From the NCBI RefSeq assembly GCF_019703515.2, contig NC_059368.1:37463831-37527830 (forward strand): a stretch of DNA of 64,000 nucleotides, given 5' to 3'. Below are positions 62,901-64,000 of this stretch, in pieces. This DNA is from Myxocyprinus asiaticus. Taxonomy: Eukaryota; Chordata; Actinopteri; Cypriniformes; Catostomidae. Numbering within the stretch: the first letter of the stretch is position 1; each line of letters starts with the position of its first letter. Position numbers and translations under genes: made by a program. Under the pieces are notes generated by a model, which ran no database searches, was not told the DNA's origin, and saw only the letters and a program-made list of their open reading frames with translations.

Positions 62901-62980
62901 GCCACTCTGGGTCTCAACAGCAACAGAACTGAACCTCTGTTAATGCTTATGTACCAATAAAGTATAAAGCAGCGCTGATG
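8704..62980 (+). CDS. lama4: laminin subunit alpha-4 gene, 39 visible exons, 5' end outside window
   Basis: Spliced gene encoding the alpha-4 chain of laminins, secreted basement-membrane heterotrimers of vessels, muscle and nerve. The 39 exons listed separately sum to 5523 nt (1840 residues plus stop) with consistent phases and no internal stop. Approximate residues, counted from the first visible one: LE repeats 1-297, coiled-coil rod 298-865, LG1 868-1060, LG2 1070-1250, LG3 1253-1420, spacer to 1495, LG4 1497-1665, LG5 1670-1840. Assignment to alpha-4 rather than alpha-1, -2, -3 or -5 rests on the short LE arm without N-terminal globular domains and on near-identity to recalled human LAMA4 in several stretches, such as QFQKKDFNLLE and the C-terminal SFSKAALVSGAV followed by CPAA. 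Signal peptide and start codon are not in the window: the first visible exon begins in phase 0 with the first LE repeat. Introns are very large between LE and rod exons and small between LG exons. Confidence 0.96.
9929..10056 (+). CDS. lama4: lama4 visible exon 2: end of LE1 and start of LE2
   Basis: Acceptor tgtgctttag, donor gtgagt, phase 0 to 2. It encodes ECQDHTVGDFCEQC, which completes the eight-cysteine LE1, then CRPCACPLSL, which opens LE2. The CPCPLPHL-like stretch at the LE1/LE2 boundary is also found in human alpha-4. Confidence 0.9.
10057..10699. other. intron stretch with AAT microsatellite
   Basis: An (AAT)n run at about 10124-10168 follows closely on exon 2; nothing else recognised before the LINE. 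Confidence 0.6.
10700..12290 (+). mobile_element. L2-like LINE fragment
   Basis: Translations along the plus strand match the end of an L2/CR1-type reverse transcriptase: an ILEKAVA segment near 10870, the core RT frame at 10988-11266, a DYCNAIS segment near 11580, ITPVLASLRWLPIHF near 11955-11997 and degraded C-terminal sequence to about 12260. Stops and frameshifts occur throughout. It ends close to a TA/TG microsatellite, which may derive from the LINE tail. The 5' part is absent. Confidence 0.8.
10988..11266 (+). pseudogene. L2-like reverse transcriptase fragment
   Basis: Encodes LTTAFDTVDHSVLIDTLKRW, ALDWFVSYLSNRTF and INCSVPQGSLLEPILFSLF, the RT motifs around the first catalytic aspartate and the PQGS motif. 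The frame ends before the YxDD motif. An inactive remnant. Confidence 0.9.
12310..12373. repeat. (TA)n(TG)n microsatellite
   Basis: TA run 12310-12342 followed directly by TG run 12343-12373, lying between the LINE tail and the left end of the DIRS-like element. Confidence 0.95.
12771..13753 (+). pseudogene. DIRS gag-like region
   Basis: Two overlapping frames. 12771-13259 starts with a Cys/His-rich stretch (CVISGCGHYL, DRCLSCLGATDA, CTHCENM). 12995-13753 continues in another frame as a 252-residue proline/serine-rich gag-like protein ending near LLQVHQAKALKELHEG. The usual downstream continuation is found out of frame after 13750. A frameshifted gag remnant. Confidence 0.75.
14801..15715 (+). 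pseudogene. DIRS RNase H and connection region, RT core deleted
   Basis: Translation at 14801-15210 gives TPLGLMHMRPLQHWL, LEQVSRHVVVTTDASKMGWG, HWHINCLELLAILLALRRF and VRTDNMATVAYVNRQG (RNase H). The shifted frame 15290-15714 gives AADVLSRQ, WRLHPQVVQLIWSRFGQAQV, DLFASQESSHCPLW and VAPYWPTQSWFSDL. Upstream, EPV...EMK-type sequence of the RT N-terminus (about 14640-14785) is joined directly to the post-RT segment, so about 250 residues with the catalytic YLDD are gone. Confidence 0.85.
15700..16060 (+). pseudogene. DIRS tyrosine recombinase, N-terminal fragment
   Basis: In the frame of 15201-16217 the segment YVAAIAAHHNTVDGKSLGKH, LRGARRLNPFRPRLVPSWDL and TALTSIKRVGDLQTLAV is the DNA-binding half of a DIRS tyrosine recombinase, including the first catalytic arginine (KRVGDL). 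The H-x-x-R and tyrosine motifs do not follow; the sequence passes into the terminal non-coding region. Confidence 0.8.
16228..16555. repeat. right DIRS terminal repeat with terminal hairpin arms
   Basis: Begins taacctccgttctctgatgg with gaacgagatgttgtgtccct and ends with its inverted counterpart (acaacatctcgttccctcca, gaatggaggttacgcaag). The same structure occurs at 1628-1912. Confidence 0.85.
16978..17058 (+). CDS. lama4: lama4 visible exon 3: LE2 core
   Basis: Acceptor gtgtccacag, donor gtcagt, phase 2 to 2. It encodes NFAAHCDKRGDFLRCMC and then GHYCER, corresponding to the NFAESC...RCIC segment of human alpha-4. The preceding intron of 6.9 kb holds an L2-like LINE and a DIRS-like element. 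Confidence 0.92.
17364..17578 (+). CDS. lama4: lama4 visible exon 4: end of LE2 and LE3
   Basis: Acceptor tcaccaccaag, donor gtaggt, phase 2 to 1. It encodes CAPGYYGNP, then CDCNGNSDPNLIF with VTGHC, CERCAQGFYGDA and ISAKDCQ. This is the most strongly conserved LE module of alpha-4. In recalled human alpha-4 this exon is followed directly by the truncated last LE, whereas here two further LE exons intervene. Confidence 0.95.
19084..20361 (-). pseudogene. DIRS reverse transcriptase and RNase H, broken
   Basis: Reading the minus strand: FGLLLAPCTFTKCMNAALMP (20361-20125), an in-frame stop, then SYLDDWLVLAHLEFG with the RT catalytic YLDD (near 20110), more connection sequence, LEQVCCRKLIMTDTS at about 19600, LLALRFFHLEFRGSHVLIRS (RNase H, 19530) and VDLFASSEMSHCHLWFSLSP with LLVAPYWPSQVWLL (to about 19150). 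Stops and frameshifts throughout. Confidence 0.8.
20595..21065. repeat. diverged direct repeat, 275-bp period
   Basis: A segment beginning tgtgcttattgtacatcgaa with gttatgcctgtcccgagacc (20595-20790) recurs 275 bases later (20870-21065) with scattered changes, including ccatctttcctagcattaga. It lies inside the gag-side part of the 17.7-22.7 kb element. Confidence 0.8.
21664..21680. repeat. short GT microsatellite
   Basis: A (GT)8 run inside the minus-strand DIRS-like element. Confidence 0.8.
22701..23557. other. AT-rich intron stretch
   Basis: No gene or clear element. A short inverted pair with catgaagaaaatttttaggt (about 22840) and acctaaaaatgtacttcatg (about 23000) suggests a small palindromic repeat. 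Confidence 0.4.
23562..24075. mobile_element. MITE flanked by TTAA
   Basis: Left end agatattccgggttcaatat and right end gtattgaacacggaatattc form inverted termini that extend inward for about 70 bp. TTAA stands on both sides (23558-23561 and 24076-24079), a piggyBac-type target duplication. I recognise the sequence as an abundant cyprinid repeat. It lies just before the lama4 exon at 24131. Confidence 0.75.
24131..24231 (+). CDS. lama4: lama4 visible exon 5: additional LE repeat, first half
   Basis: Acceptor tctgtttcag, donor gtatgg, phase 1 to 0. It encodes ECMCDKCGTASC, DDRTGVCHCKPGVTG and CDRCE, a clear LE signature. It has no counterpart in my recollection of human LAMA4 and resembles membrane-distal LE modules of alpha-3 and alpha-5. 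It joins in frame to the exons on either side. Confidence 0.88.
25081..25135. repeat. degenerate TTAGGG-like interstitial repeat
   Basis: Runs of ggttagggttaggtttaggt with irregular units. In fish such tracts often belong to dispersed repeats and are not true telomere relics. Confidence 0.7.
25307..25377. repeat. (AT)n microsatellite
   Basis: About 70 bases of uninterrupted AT. Confidence 0.97.
25591..25839. mobile_element. palindromic MITE rich in CCAGCTT/AAGCTGG
   Basis: Ends aaatccagcttaagctgg and aagctggatttt, interior of alternating ggtccaagctggtc and gaccagcttggacc, so the whole copy is an imperfect palindrome. This is a widespread fish repeat; the regular array is not a CRISPR. Confidence 0.75.
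27432..27612 (+). CDS. lama4: lama4 visible exon 6: additional LE repeats
   Basis: Acceptor catctgtag, donor gtaagt, phase 0 to 1. It encodes EGYSGFGSC, CHRCECAPAAL, CHPLKHSCQCRPGAGG, YCERCLPGFW and GCQ: the end of LE4 plus a complete LE5. With exon 5 it forms a 282-nt cassette with phase 1 at both ends, so skipping both exons would keep the frame. Confidence 0.88.
27613..28274. other. intron stretch, nothing recognised
   Basis: No gene or repeat that I can name. Confidence 0.4.
28275..28757. mobile_element. dispersed fish MITE (GTTCACCC family)
   Basis: Left aaaggaatagttcacccaaa, catcatttactcaccc; right ttcatttggggtgaactatt. The ends are inverted repeats. The family is extremely common in fish introns; decayed relatives lie at about 3455, 6955, 37925 and 46762. 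Confidence 0.75.
29452..29535 (+). CDS. lama4: lama4 visible exon 7: truncated last LE
   Basis: Acceptor tctcactcag, donor gtgagt, phase 1 to 1. It encodes KCDCPEENCDMHTGECLPEA, matching the CNCGGGPCDSVTGECLEE segment of human alpha-4, which leads from the LE arm to the coiled-coil rod. Confidence 0.92.
29589..29966. mobile_element. possible Tc1-derived MITE
   Basis: Left cagtggggttcaaaagtcta; right gaattttgaaccccaagatc; the ends are roughly inverted. AT-rich interior without coding potential. Confidence 0.4.
30108..30259 (+). CDS. lama4: lama4 visible exon 8: start of coiled-coil rod
   Basis: Acceptor cctgtgcag, donor gtaaca, phase 1 to 0. It begins NCDACIWNL; the paired cysteines (CDAC here, CDKC in human) are expected to form interchain disulfides at the N-terminal end of the heterotrimer coiled coil. 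The TGAAAN motif parallels SGAAAH of human. Confidence 0.92.
30423..30533 (+). CDS. lama4: lama4 visible exon 9: rod
   Basis: Acceptor tgttgtaacag, donor gtaact, 37 codons, phase 0 to 0. Heptad-like sequence (HLEEQTAELLSEMD) in the laminin domain II region. Confidence 0.9.
30612..30820. repeat. truncated copy of the 42-kb MITE family
   Basis: Shares ccatgtcgtgaatcagcata, aagggtgttgatccactgag and cattttcgtggtagat with the element at 42272-42762. Confidence 0.55.
31769..32962. mobile_element. fold-back Tc1/mariner-type element (about 1.2-kb palindrome)
   Basis: The left half (31769 to about 32330) reads as the 5' half of a familiar fish Tc1-like element: terminus cactcaccggccactttatt, then gtttgagtatttctgtaact and cgaaccttgaggcagatggg. 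The right half (about 32400-32962) is a diverged reverse complement of it, ending attaaagtggcgagtga. The 3' half of the transposase is absent. Confidence 0.8.
32970..32990. repeat. short TA microsatellite beside fold-back element
   Basis: About 20 bases of TA directly after the right arm; another short AT run flanks the left arm at 31748-31760. Confidence 0.8.
33270..35582. mobile_element. hAT-like element, same family as 5198-7867
   Basis: The left part has tacttaagtactgctactga and gagtacaagtagaagtactg; the right end is actcaagtactgtaatgaga with gttactttccacctctg, the reverse of the left terminus at 5198. The left terminus is not sharp and I could not place a target duplication. Confidence 0.5.
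36013..36086. repeat. 74-bp segment repeated at 41474-41547
   Basis: Contains atctttcgaacatggtgcaa and tggtcagagatttgagatat. It differs from the copy at 41474 by two bases in 74. Confidence 0.9.
36562..36673 (+). CDS. lama4: lama4 visible exon 10: rod
   Basis: Acceptor ttttgtcag, donor gtaata, phase 0 to 1. It encodes EEAVKSVGEQVDQETLES and AKTLSANLSFLNVLIE. The preceding 6-kb intron contains the fold-back Tc1-type repeat and a hAT-like element. Confidence 0.9.
37220..37384 (+). CDS. lama4: lama4 visible exon 11: rod
   Basis: Acceptor gtttttcag, donor gtgagt, phase 1 to 1. It contains LNLSPKE and DESSEAHE, matching HELSPKE and DEEADEAYE of human alpha-4, separated by a coiled-coil segment (VKRQKMAEAERILG). 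Confidence 0.93.
37467..37660 (+). CDS. lama4: lama4 visible exon 12: rod
   Basis: Acceptor tatgtgagtgtag, donor gtacct, phase 1 to 0. It encodes LLRRVRQLEKTL, FTSRLSQAQDLLNKAEDS and KYKTNQLKLLRRE. An AG five bases upstream of the chosen acceptor would put a stop next in frame, so the downstream AG is used. Confidence 0.92.
37925..38085. repeat. decayed GTTCACCC-family repeat
   Basis: Contains catcatttactcaccctcat and gttgttgcacacctgtataa typical of the family. Confidence 0.55.
38466..38521. repeat. (CA)n microsatellite
   Basis: About 56 bases of CA, followed by a dispersed repeat. Confidence 0.97.
38522..38800. repeat. dispersed fish repeat after CA tract
   Basis: Contains tatcattgtggggactcttc, ccctaaacctaaccctcaca and tcatggggaccgctggctgg. 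I recognise this as a common fish element usually found next to CA repeats. Confidence 0.6.
39684..39800 (+). CDS. lama4: lama4 visible exon 13: rod
   Basis: Acceptor actaactcag, donor gtaaag, 39 codons, phase 0 to 0. It encodes AQQQRLKETYEAVNQTLATT with LTVIEVEDMVM, parallel to the KQQERVREQMEVVNMSL segment of human. Confidence 0.92.
40354..40502 (+). CDS. lama4: lama4 visible exon 14: rod
   Basis: Acceptor ttgtgagtgtag, donor gtaagt, phase 0 to 2. It encodes NVRQQHAEIDGAS and RAEDHANELERHAEELQ; human alpha-4 has EIDGAKSEL and AQDLQQEANELSRKL at the same place. Confidence 0.93.
40607..40748 (+). CDS. lama4: lama4 visible exon 15: rod
   Basis: Acceptor ctcctttag, donor gtaagg, phase 2 to 0. 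It encodes SDANGHVQKALSALNVYDNI and VKYIDDANIT, close to SDMNGLVQKALDASNVYENIV of human. This is among the most diagnostic rod exons for alpha-4. Confidence 0.95.
41028..41592. mobile_element. MITE with inverted termini
   Basis: Left gctgcattccattcaacttg; right gactttgaatggaatgcaac. The interior includes the 74-bp segment shared with 36013-36086. Confidence 0.65.
41858..41951 (+). CDS. lama4: lama4 visible exon 16: rod
   Basis: Acceptor gtttctcctag, donor gtgaag, phase 0 to 1. It encodes AIDGLNSQLNILSPQSGKVF and EAASLRSEQK, aligned to the AVSGIDTQIIYHKDES region of human. Confidence 0.9.
42272..42762. mobile_element. MITE (GTGTCTCAATCAGCTCCC family)
   Basis: Left gtgtctcaatcagctcccta; right gtgcaattgagacagcccta, giving inverted termini. 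A truncated relative is at 30612. Confidence 0.6.
42951..43067 (+). CDS. lama4: lama4 visible exon 17: rod, GC donor
   Basis: Acceptor tttcctttgcag, phase 1 to 1. It encodes EVESTVLDNKKYIEETNEMM and KLAKIISDINAIQK. The only junction that joins in phase to exon 18 is AAAG followed by GCAAAA, a non-canonical GC-AG intron. Reading on would add intronic sequence with no better GT site close by. Confidence 0.88.
43343..43881. mobile_element. Tc1-derived MITE
   Basis: Inverted termini tacactgccgttcaaaagtt and aacttttgaccggtagtgta with TA at both ends. A frequent fish MITE of about 540 bp. It lies inside the GC-AG intron of lama4. Confidence 0.8.
44293..44478 (+). CDS. lama4: lama4 visible exon 18: rod
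   Basis: Acceptor tttctgtatcag, donor gtatga, phase 1 to 1. It encodes RLQFTQEVAEGTMNRSAEVL, MVTPILKRVEEW and TVLSAGEA, aligned to the RLITEEANRTTMEVQQATAP segment of human. Confidence 0.92.
44653..44792 (+). CDS. lama4: lama4 visible exon 19: end of rod
   Basis: Acceptor tgtgtgttaag, donor gtacat, phase 1 to 0. It encodes VEDLSEIVPELLNKLRVVE, VKRPVNNVS and IRELIAQARSVAKK. Human alpha-4 has IRELIAQTRSVASK, so identity is strong at the junction with LG1. Confidence 0.95.
44793..45959. other. intron stretch, nothing recognised
   Basis: AT-rich sequence with a short poly-T run near 45577; no gene or repeat that I can name. Confidence 0.45.
45960..46124 (+). CDS. lama4: lama4 visible exon 20: LG1 start
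   Basis: Acceptor tgattgcag, donor gtgagc, 55 codons, phase 0 to 0. It encodes VQVSMKFNGQSSVEVH and RFLLYLGDKQ, the first strands of the LG1 beta sandwich (human VSMMFDGQSAVEVH, QFILYLGSK). Confidence 0.95.
46762..47050. repeat. decayed GTTCACCC-family repeat
   Basis: Starts with aaagggatagttcacccaaa and ctcaccattgtgtcattcta, then decays. The rest of this intron (46125-46760 and 47050-47712) holds no recognised feature. Confidence 0.55.
47713..47858 (+). CDS. lama4: lama4 visible exon 21: LG1
   Basis: Acceptor tccatgtag, donor gtaaaa, phase 0 to 2. It encodes KDYMGLAIKNDNLVYVYNLG and VEIPLSSKPVSSWP, nearly identical to human alpha-4 LG1. Confidence 0.97.
48009..48171 (+). CDS. lama4: lama4 visible exon 22: LG1
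   Basis: Acceptor cttggtag, donor gtgctt, phase 2 to 0. It encodes RHGKVFLTVPS, DDS-like DSLFDLDPKDTVF and VGGVPADVK, as in human LG1 (KHGKVFLTVPS, DSLLDLDPEDTVFYVGGVP). Confidence 0.96.
48421..48554 (+). CDS. lama4: lama4 visible exon 23: LG1 end
   Basis: Acceptor cattctttcag, donor gtaaag, phase 0 to 2. It encodes FVGCIELETLNSDVISLYNF and ends VPCPR. The paired cysteines form the conserved C-terminal disulfide of the LG fold. Confidence 0.96.
48807..48978 (+). CDS. lama4: lama4 visible exon 24: LG2 start
   Basis: Acceptor tatttccag, donor gtaaac, phase 2 to 0. It encodes KLAFSQSRVTSYLFDGTGYA, RGKIGIVTRFDIEVRT and ILFLMVNE, matching human LG2. Confidence 0.96.
49103..49234 (+). CDS. lama4: lama4 visible exon 25: LG2
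   Basis: Acceptor ttcctcag, donor gtgaat, 44 codons, phase 0 to 0. It encodes LELKNGFLRLMYDFGF and AKLQINDARYHE (human AQINDAKYHE). Confidence 0.95.
49401..49543 (+). CDS. lama4: lama4 visible exon 26: LG2
   Basis: Acceptor tctctctcag, donor gtgaga, phase 0 to 2. It encodes VSVIYHHTKKVILLVDRSHV, ENEKKPLPFSDIFIGGAP and ILLSR (human DRRHVKSMDNEK, FTDIYIGGAP). Confidence 0.95.
49659..49788 (+). CDS. lama4: lama4 visible exon 27: LG2 end
   Basis: Acceptor tatcccccag, donor gtatgt, phase 2 to 0. It encodes GCVKGFQFQKKDFNLLE and GCPEESF. The GFQFQKKDFNLLE block is identical to the human alpha-4 sequence I recall and is a strong identifier. Confidence 0.97.
49972..50109 (+). CDS. lama4: lama4 visible exon 28: LG3 start
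   Basis: Acceptor ctacctgcag, donor gtacaa, 46 codons, phase 0 to 0. It encodes VYFTGEGYLGSTAKISPFQ and FEGGLNFKTLQSNGLLFYHK (human FEGGFNFRTLQPNGLLFYY). Confidence 0.95.
50234..50367 (+). CDS. lama4: lama4 visible exon 29: LG3
   Basis: Acceptor tccatcttag, donor gtaagt, phase 0 to 2. It encodes SDEFSLSLENGAVVLQSKG and NYNDGRSHFLVATVS (human DVFSISLDNGTVIMDVKG, YNDGLSHFVISSVS). Confidence 0.94.
50494..50652 (+). CDS. lama4: lama4 visible exon 30: LG3
   Basis: Acceptor tttttggtag, donor gtaatg, phase 2 to 2. It encodes KYELVIDDKDKQEKKKP, FYYGGSPSSS and NFSGCISYAYISR (human FYFGGSPISAQYANFTGCISNAYF). The following 2.9-kb intron carries the Tc1 element. Confidence 0.94.
51096..51635. mobile_element. 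TTAA-flanked MITE inserted in Tc1 element
   Basis: Inverted termini agagcacctattatggtttt and aaccataataggtgctct, with TTAA at 51092-51095 and 51636-51639. It lies in the 3' part of the Tc1 copy and is therefore younger than it. Confidence 0.85.
51709..52650 (-). pseudogene. Tc1 transposase, frameshifted
   Basis: Minus-strand pieces in order: RLKEIPEMMRKKVIEI with an in-frame stop just after it, VRAIISKWIKLGTVVNLPRS (helix-turn-helix region, near 52537), HDSTIRKTLAKNGIHGRVAR, then IPTVKHGGGSVMVWGYFAAS and NWIMQQDSDPKH (second catalytic Asp, 52195-51878). The last catalytic residue lies in a third frame near 51840. Several disruptions make it inactive. Confidence 0.88.
53544..53697 (+). CDS. 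lama4: lama4 visible exon 31: LG3 end and spacer
   Basis: Acceptor tttaatacag, donor gtgcaa, phase 2 to 0. It encodes RDIDPEDFQRYTENVQVSL, the closing LG3 cysteine (DCPLERP) and a basic spacer (SSRQRPGHSRK). A second AG five bases downstream would give a stop, which decides the acceptor. Confidence 0.92.
53782..53966 (+). CDS. lama4: lama4 visible exon 32: LG3-LG4 spacer
   Basis: Acceptor gctgctcttag, donor gtgagt, phase 0 to 2. It encodes a divergent linker, then GASCYLSSRPRVTHNAHHYG, aligned to human HCHLSNSPRAIEHAYQYGG. The linker between LG3 and LG4 is known in alpha-3 and alpha-4 chains as a site of proteolytic processing. Confidence 0.9.
54093..54282 (+). CDS. lama4: lama4 visible exon 33: LG4 start
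   Basis: Acceptor catctcttttag, donor gtaagg, phase 2 to 0. It encodes YFSLSLKTSSAFGLVFYMAD, QNFMALFLTHGRLVFTF and RTKEKYSDGQWHY (human DFMTLFLAHGRLVYMF, IRSQEKYNDGLWH). Confidence 0.95.
56104..56310 (-). pseudogene. hAT transposase N-terminus (BED zinc finger fragment)
   Basis: The translation SRAPVWEHFGIKPNESGEP followed by VCQLCLKKVKSGNTS has the W-x-x-F and C-x-x-C of a BED finger as found in hAT transposases. The histidine half and the catalytic domain are not present in frame. Confidence 0.75.
56441..56521. repeat. (GT)n microsatellite
   Basis: About 80 bases of uninterrupted TG. The minus-strand frames of alternating His-Thr here are artefacts. Confidence 0.97.
56894..56934 (+). repeat. 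lama4: (CT)n microsatellite serving as polypyrimidine tract
   Basis: About 20 CT units end five bases before the acceptor AG of the exon at 56939, so the repeat is the acceptor's polypyrimidine tract. Confidence 0.9.
56939..57094 (+). CDS. lama4: lama4 visible exon 34: LG4
   Basis: Acceptor ctctctctctgtag, donor gtatag, 52 codons, phase 0 to 0. It encodes FVLIRDGNMGRLIIDGLTVL, DPLYVGGVPPERAQKNIQ (human GRLVIDGLRVLEE, PIYLGGVAPGKAVKNVQ). Its polypyrimidine tract is a CT microsatellite. Confidence 0.94.
57739..57809 (-). pseudogene. tRNA-Lys-like pseudogene, copy 1
   Basis: The minus strand reads gtctggctagctcagttggt, an intact tRNA A box, then an anticodon-like gactttaatctc and a poor B box (ggcttcaagactc). 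The anticodon arm seems to have lost a base and the T stem does not pair. Degenerate. Confidence 0.55.
58046..58117 (-). tRNA. tRNA-Lys(UUU)-like sequence, copy 2, probably pseudogene
   Basis: The minus strand reads gccctgctagctcagttggt (A box), an anticodon stem-loop tgagatttttaatttca whose loop TTTTTAA gives anticodon UUU, and a T arm gtgggttcaaacctcac with perfect stem and TTCAA loop. The acceptor stem has six of seven pairs counting wobbles; the D stem is imperfect. 72 nt long without CCA. Confidence 0.5.
58955..59114 (+). CDS. lama4: lama4 visible exon 35: LG4 end, LG5 start
   Basis: Acceptor ttctcctctag, donor gtaaaa, phase 0 to 1. It encodes SSFSGCLRTLQLN, SASHSFGVTPCYEGPSEPGT and YFTEEGGYVLL, matching human FSGCLSNLQLN, QTFSVTPCFEGPMETGTYFS and GGYVVL. 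Confidence 0.96.
59824..59954 (+). CDS. lama4: lama4 visible exon 36: LG5
   Basis: Acceptor gacctgcag, donor gtttga, phase 1 to 0. It encodes DDSFNFGQRFELVMEVRPR and SGVLLHIFSGEKEYLTMY (human DESFNIGLKFEIAFEVRPR). The donor is weak beyond the GT. Confidence 0.92.
60089..60482. mobile_element. TTAA-flanked MITE
   Basis: Inverted termini aggtgcactcagtaattttt and aaaaagttactgagtgcacct, with TTAA at 60085-60088 and 60483-60486. No coding potential. Confidence 0.8.
60650..61392. mobile_element. hAT-like non-autonomous element
   Basis: Termini tagggatgggacgatat and atatcatcccttcccta are inverted. Flanks atcgtttc (60642-60649) and atagtttc (61393-61400) make an 8-bp duplication with one mismatch. 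The middle contains cagggttcgcacaaggtcct, part of another common fish repeat. Confidence 0.7.
61554..61647 (+). CDS. lama4: lama4 visible exon 37: LG5
   Basis: Acceptor catatttttag, donor gtagag, phase 0 to 1. It encodes VFVVVNNGIREFSTHVSS and GICDGNWHKIT (human VIVKVNNGIRDFSTSV, LCDGRWHRIT). Confidence 0.94.
61917..62036 (+). CDS. lama4: lama4 visible exon 38: LG5
   Basis: Acceptor gctttccag, donor gtcatt, phase 1 to 1. It encodes VIRNGNVVQLDVDSEGNQVV, GPVNQ and PPVFIGGAP (human NVVQLDVDSEVNHVVGP, EPVFVGGVP). Confidence 0.95.
62749..62894 (+). CDS. lama4: lama4 visible exon 39: LG5 end and stop codon
   Basis: Acceptor tctgctccag, phase 1, ending in TGA at 62892-62894. It encodes ESLLSRRGYTGCIRNLSVNE, then SPVSFSKAALVSGAVGVG and the final CPAA. 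The SFSKAALVSGAV block and the last four residues are those of human LAMA4, which fixes the identity of the gene and its C-terminus. Confidence 0.97.
62895..62980 (+). other. lama4: lama4 3' UTR (short form)
   Basis: Sequence from the stop codon to about 20 bases past the AATAAA. The cleavage point is an estimate. A longer 3' UTR from a downstream site cannot be excluded. Confidence 0.6.
62956..62961 (+). terminator. lama4: poly(A) signal AATAAA
   Basis: Canonical AATAAA 62 bases after the stop codon, the first good polyadenylation signal downstream of the last exon. Confidence 0.75.
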
Positions 62981-63162
62981 TCTCTAACATGCCTCTTTAG
63001 CATTATTTAAGGCTATTTTATATTTTACTAATGTACTGCAAATAATGAGCACTGCAATCTTTATATTAACTTGACACTAAAAGATCTTAAATTGAGGTCT
63101 TGTGTCATCAAAACACTGATACTTTTGCAAAAATTGCAAAATAATTACAAAGCCATAAAGTA

Positions 63163-63163
63163 A

Positions 63164-63200
<37 letters not shown>
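63163..63200. repeat. (GA)n microsatellite
   Basis: About 38 bases of GA, 270 bases downstream of lama4 and followed by poly-A. Confidence 0.95.
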
Positions 63201-63205
<5 letters not shown>

Positions 63206-64000
63206 AAGAATGTTTGGAATGGAATATTATCTTACTATTCTTACTGAATACTGCATACTATTTAAAAAATAAAAAAATAAAAAAATAAATAAGTGAAACA
63301 GTAGGTATTATGCTGCCTTCACGTGCTATCGGAATTAGCGTAAATATGAGTTTCCTTCTCGGAAGTTGCACATGAACAACTAATATAATTTTGATACCCA
63401 GGGACTAAAAACTAAATGTTTTTCATTTTGGTTCGTTCTGAGCAAAAGCAGTATTTTTTCGTTCCGGTTCGGATGTTCCGCAGCCTACTTTCCAAATGTT
63501 TACCGGTTAGAACAAAATAAAAAAATGGTTAATAATGTTCTTTTTAAAATGACAGTACTCTTAGCTAAGGGTGGGTAAAATACCAGTTGCAGTGTTGTCA
63601 GATCTCGCAAGAAATCAAGTAGTGTGGTCCGGAAAAACAAGCCCAAAATAAGTCACTTGCCTCACCAAAATAAGTGAAAATAAGCCGTTAGATTTTTTTT
63701 CCGTTGTGGTGAATTTATCAGCATAGAAATCATAACAAGCATACAGTTAATTCAAGTTAAATATTTATTGCAGATCTATGGTCTAAGTCAAAACCCGGCA
63801 GCATCAAATCTGTATTAATGTGTCATATCTAACAATAATTCAGTGAAGACTTGGAAACAACTGAGAAATGTACTTTTTACTTCTAAATGTTTTCCTTGTA
63901 TCTGGAATAACCATGCATTTAGTAATTATACATAGTTGTGAAAAAGGTCTTCATTCACAGAATGCTACATCCACAGTGGTCAAAGAAATGTGTGATGCAG
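63201..64000. other. downstream intergenic sequence with repeat remnants
   Basis: No gene seen. The segment around 63310-63380 (tgctgccttcacgtgctatc) and 63420-63490 (cgttctgagcaaaagcagta) looks like dispersed fish repeats. Confidence 0.45.

Overview
The window is eukaryotic genomic DNA from a teleost fish, most likely a cyprinid relative. It is AT-rich, has GT-AG introns, many microsatellites, and dispersed repeats that I recognise as typical of zebrafish and carp genomes: DIRS-type elements with hairpin-like inverted repeats, Tc1-like and hAT-like DNA transposons, and palindromic MITEs. The species call is inference from repeat families; no bacterial or phage gene is present.

One host gene fills the window: laminin alpha-4 (lama4), plus strand, from the first visible exon at 8704 to the stop codon at 62892-62894, with a poly(A) signal at 62956. 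I could place 39 exons. Each has usable splice sites, all phases agree, and together they encode 1840 residues plus stop with no frameshift. The order is five complete laminin EGF-like (LE) repeats and a partial one, a coiled-coil rod (domain II/I), laminin G domains LG1-LG3, a spacer, LG4-LG5, and a C-terminus characteristic of alpha-4. The first exons (5' UTR, signal peptide, start codon) lie upstream of the window, so 1-8703 is read as intron. Laminin alpha-4 is a secreted basement-membrane subunit that joins beta and gamma chains through the rod and binds receptors through its G domains.

Compared with human alpha-4 (recalled, not searched), the fish chain carries two extra LE exons (24131-24231 and 27432-27612). 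Together they form an in-frame 282-nt phase 1-1 cassette and account for nearly all of the extra length. The intron after 43067 has a GC donor. The acceptor tract at 56939 is a CT microsatellite.

The introns are packed with mobile DNA. Main items: DIRS fragment (1624-3118, minus); hAT-like element with 8-bp target duplication (5198-7867); L2-like LINE (about 10700-12290); DIRS-like element with inverted termini but no RT core (12396-16555); a second, older DIRS-like family (17750-22700, minus); a nested fold-back/hAT/palindrome stack (24760-26963); a 1.2-kb fold-back Tc1-type element (31769-32962); a hAT-like element (about 33270-35582); a Tc1 element (50877-53027, minus) interrupted by a TTAA-flanked MITE; a hAT element with a BED-finger remnant (54748-56705); and a small hAT-like element (60650-61392). 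Two degenerate tRNA-Lys-like sequences lie in tandem near 57.7-58.1 kb. I see no second host gene and no convincing unknown coding system.
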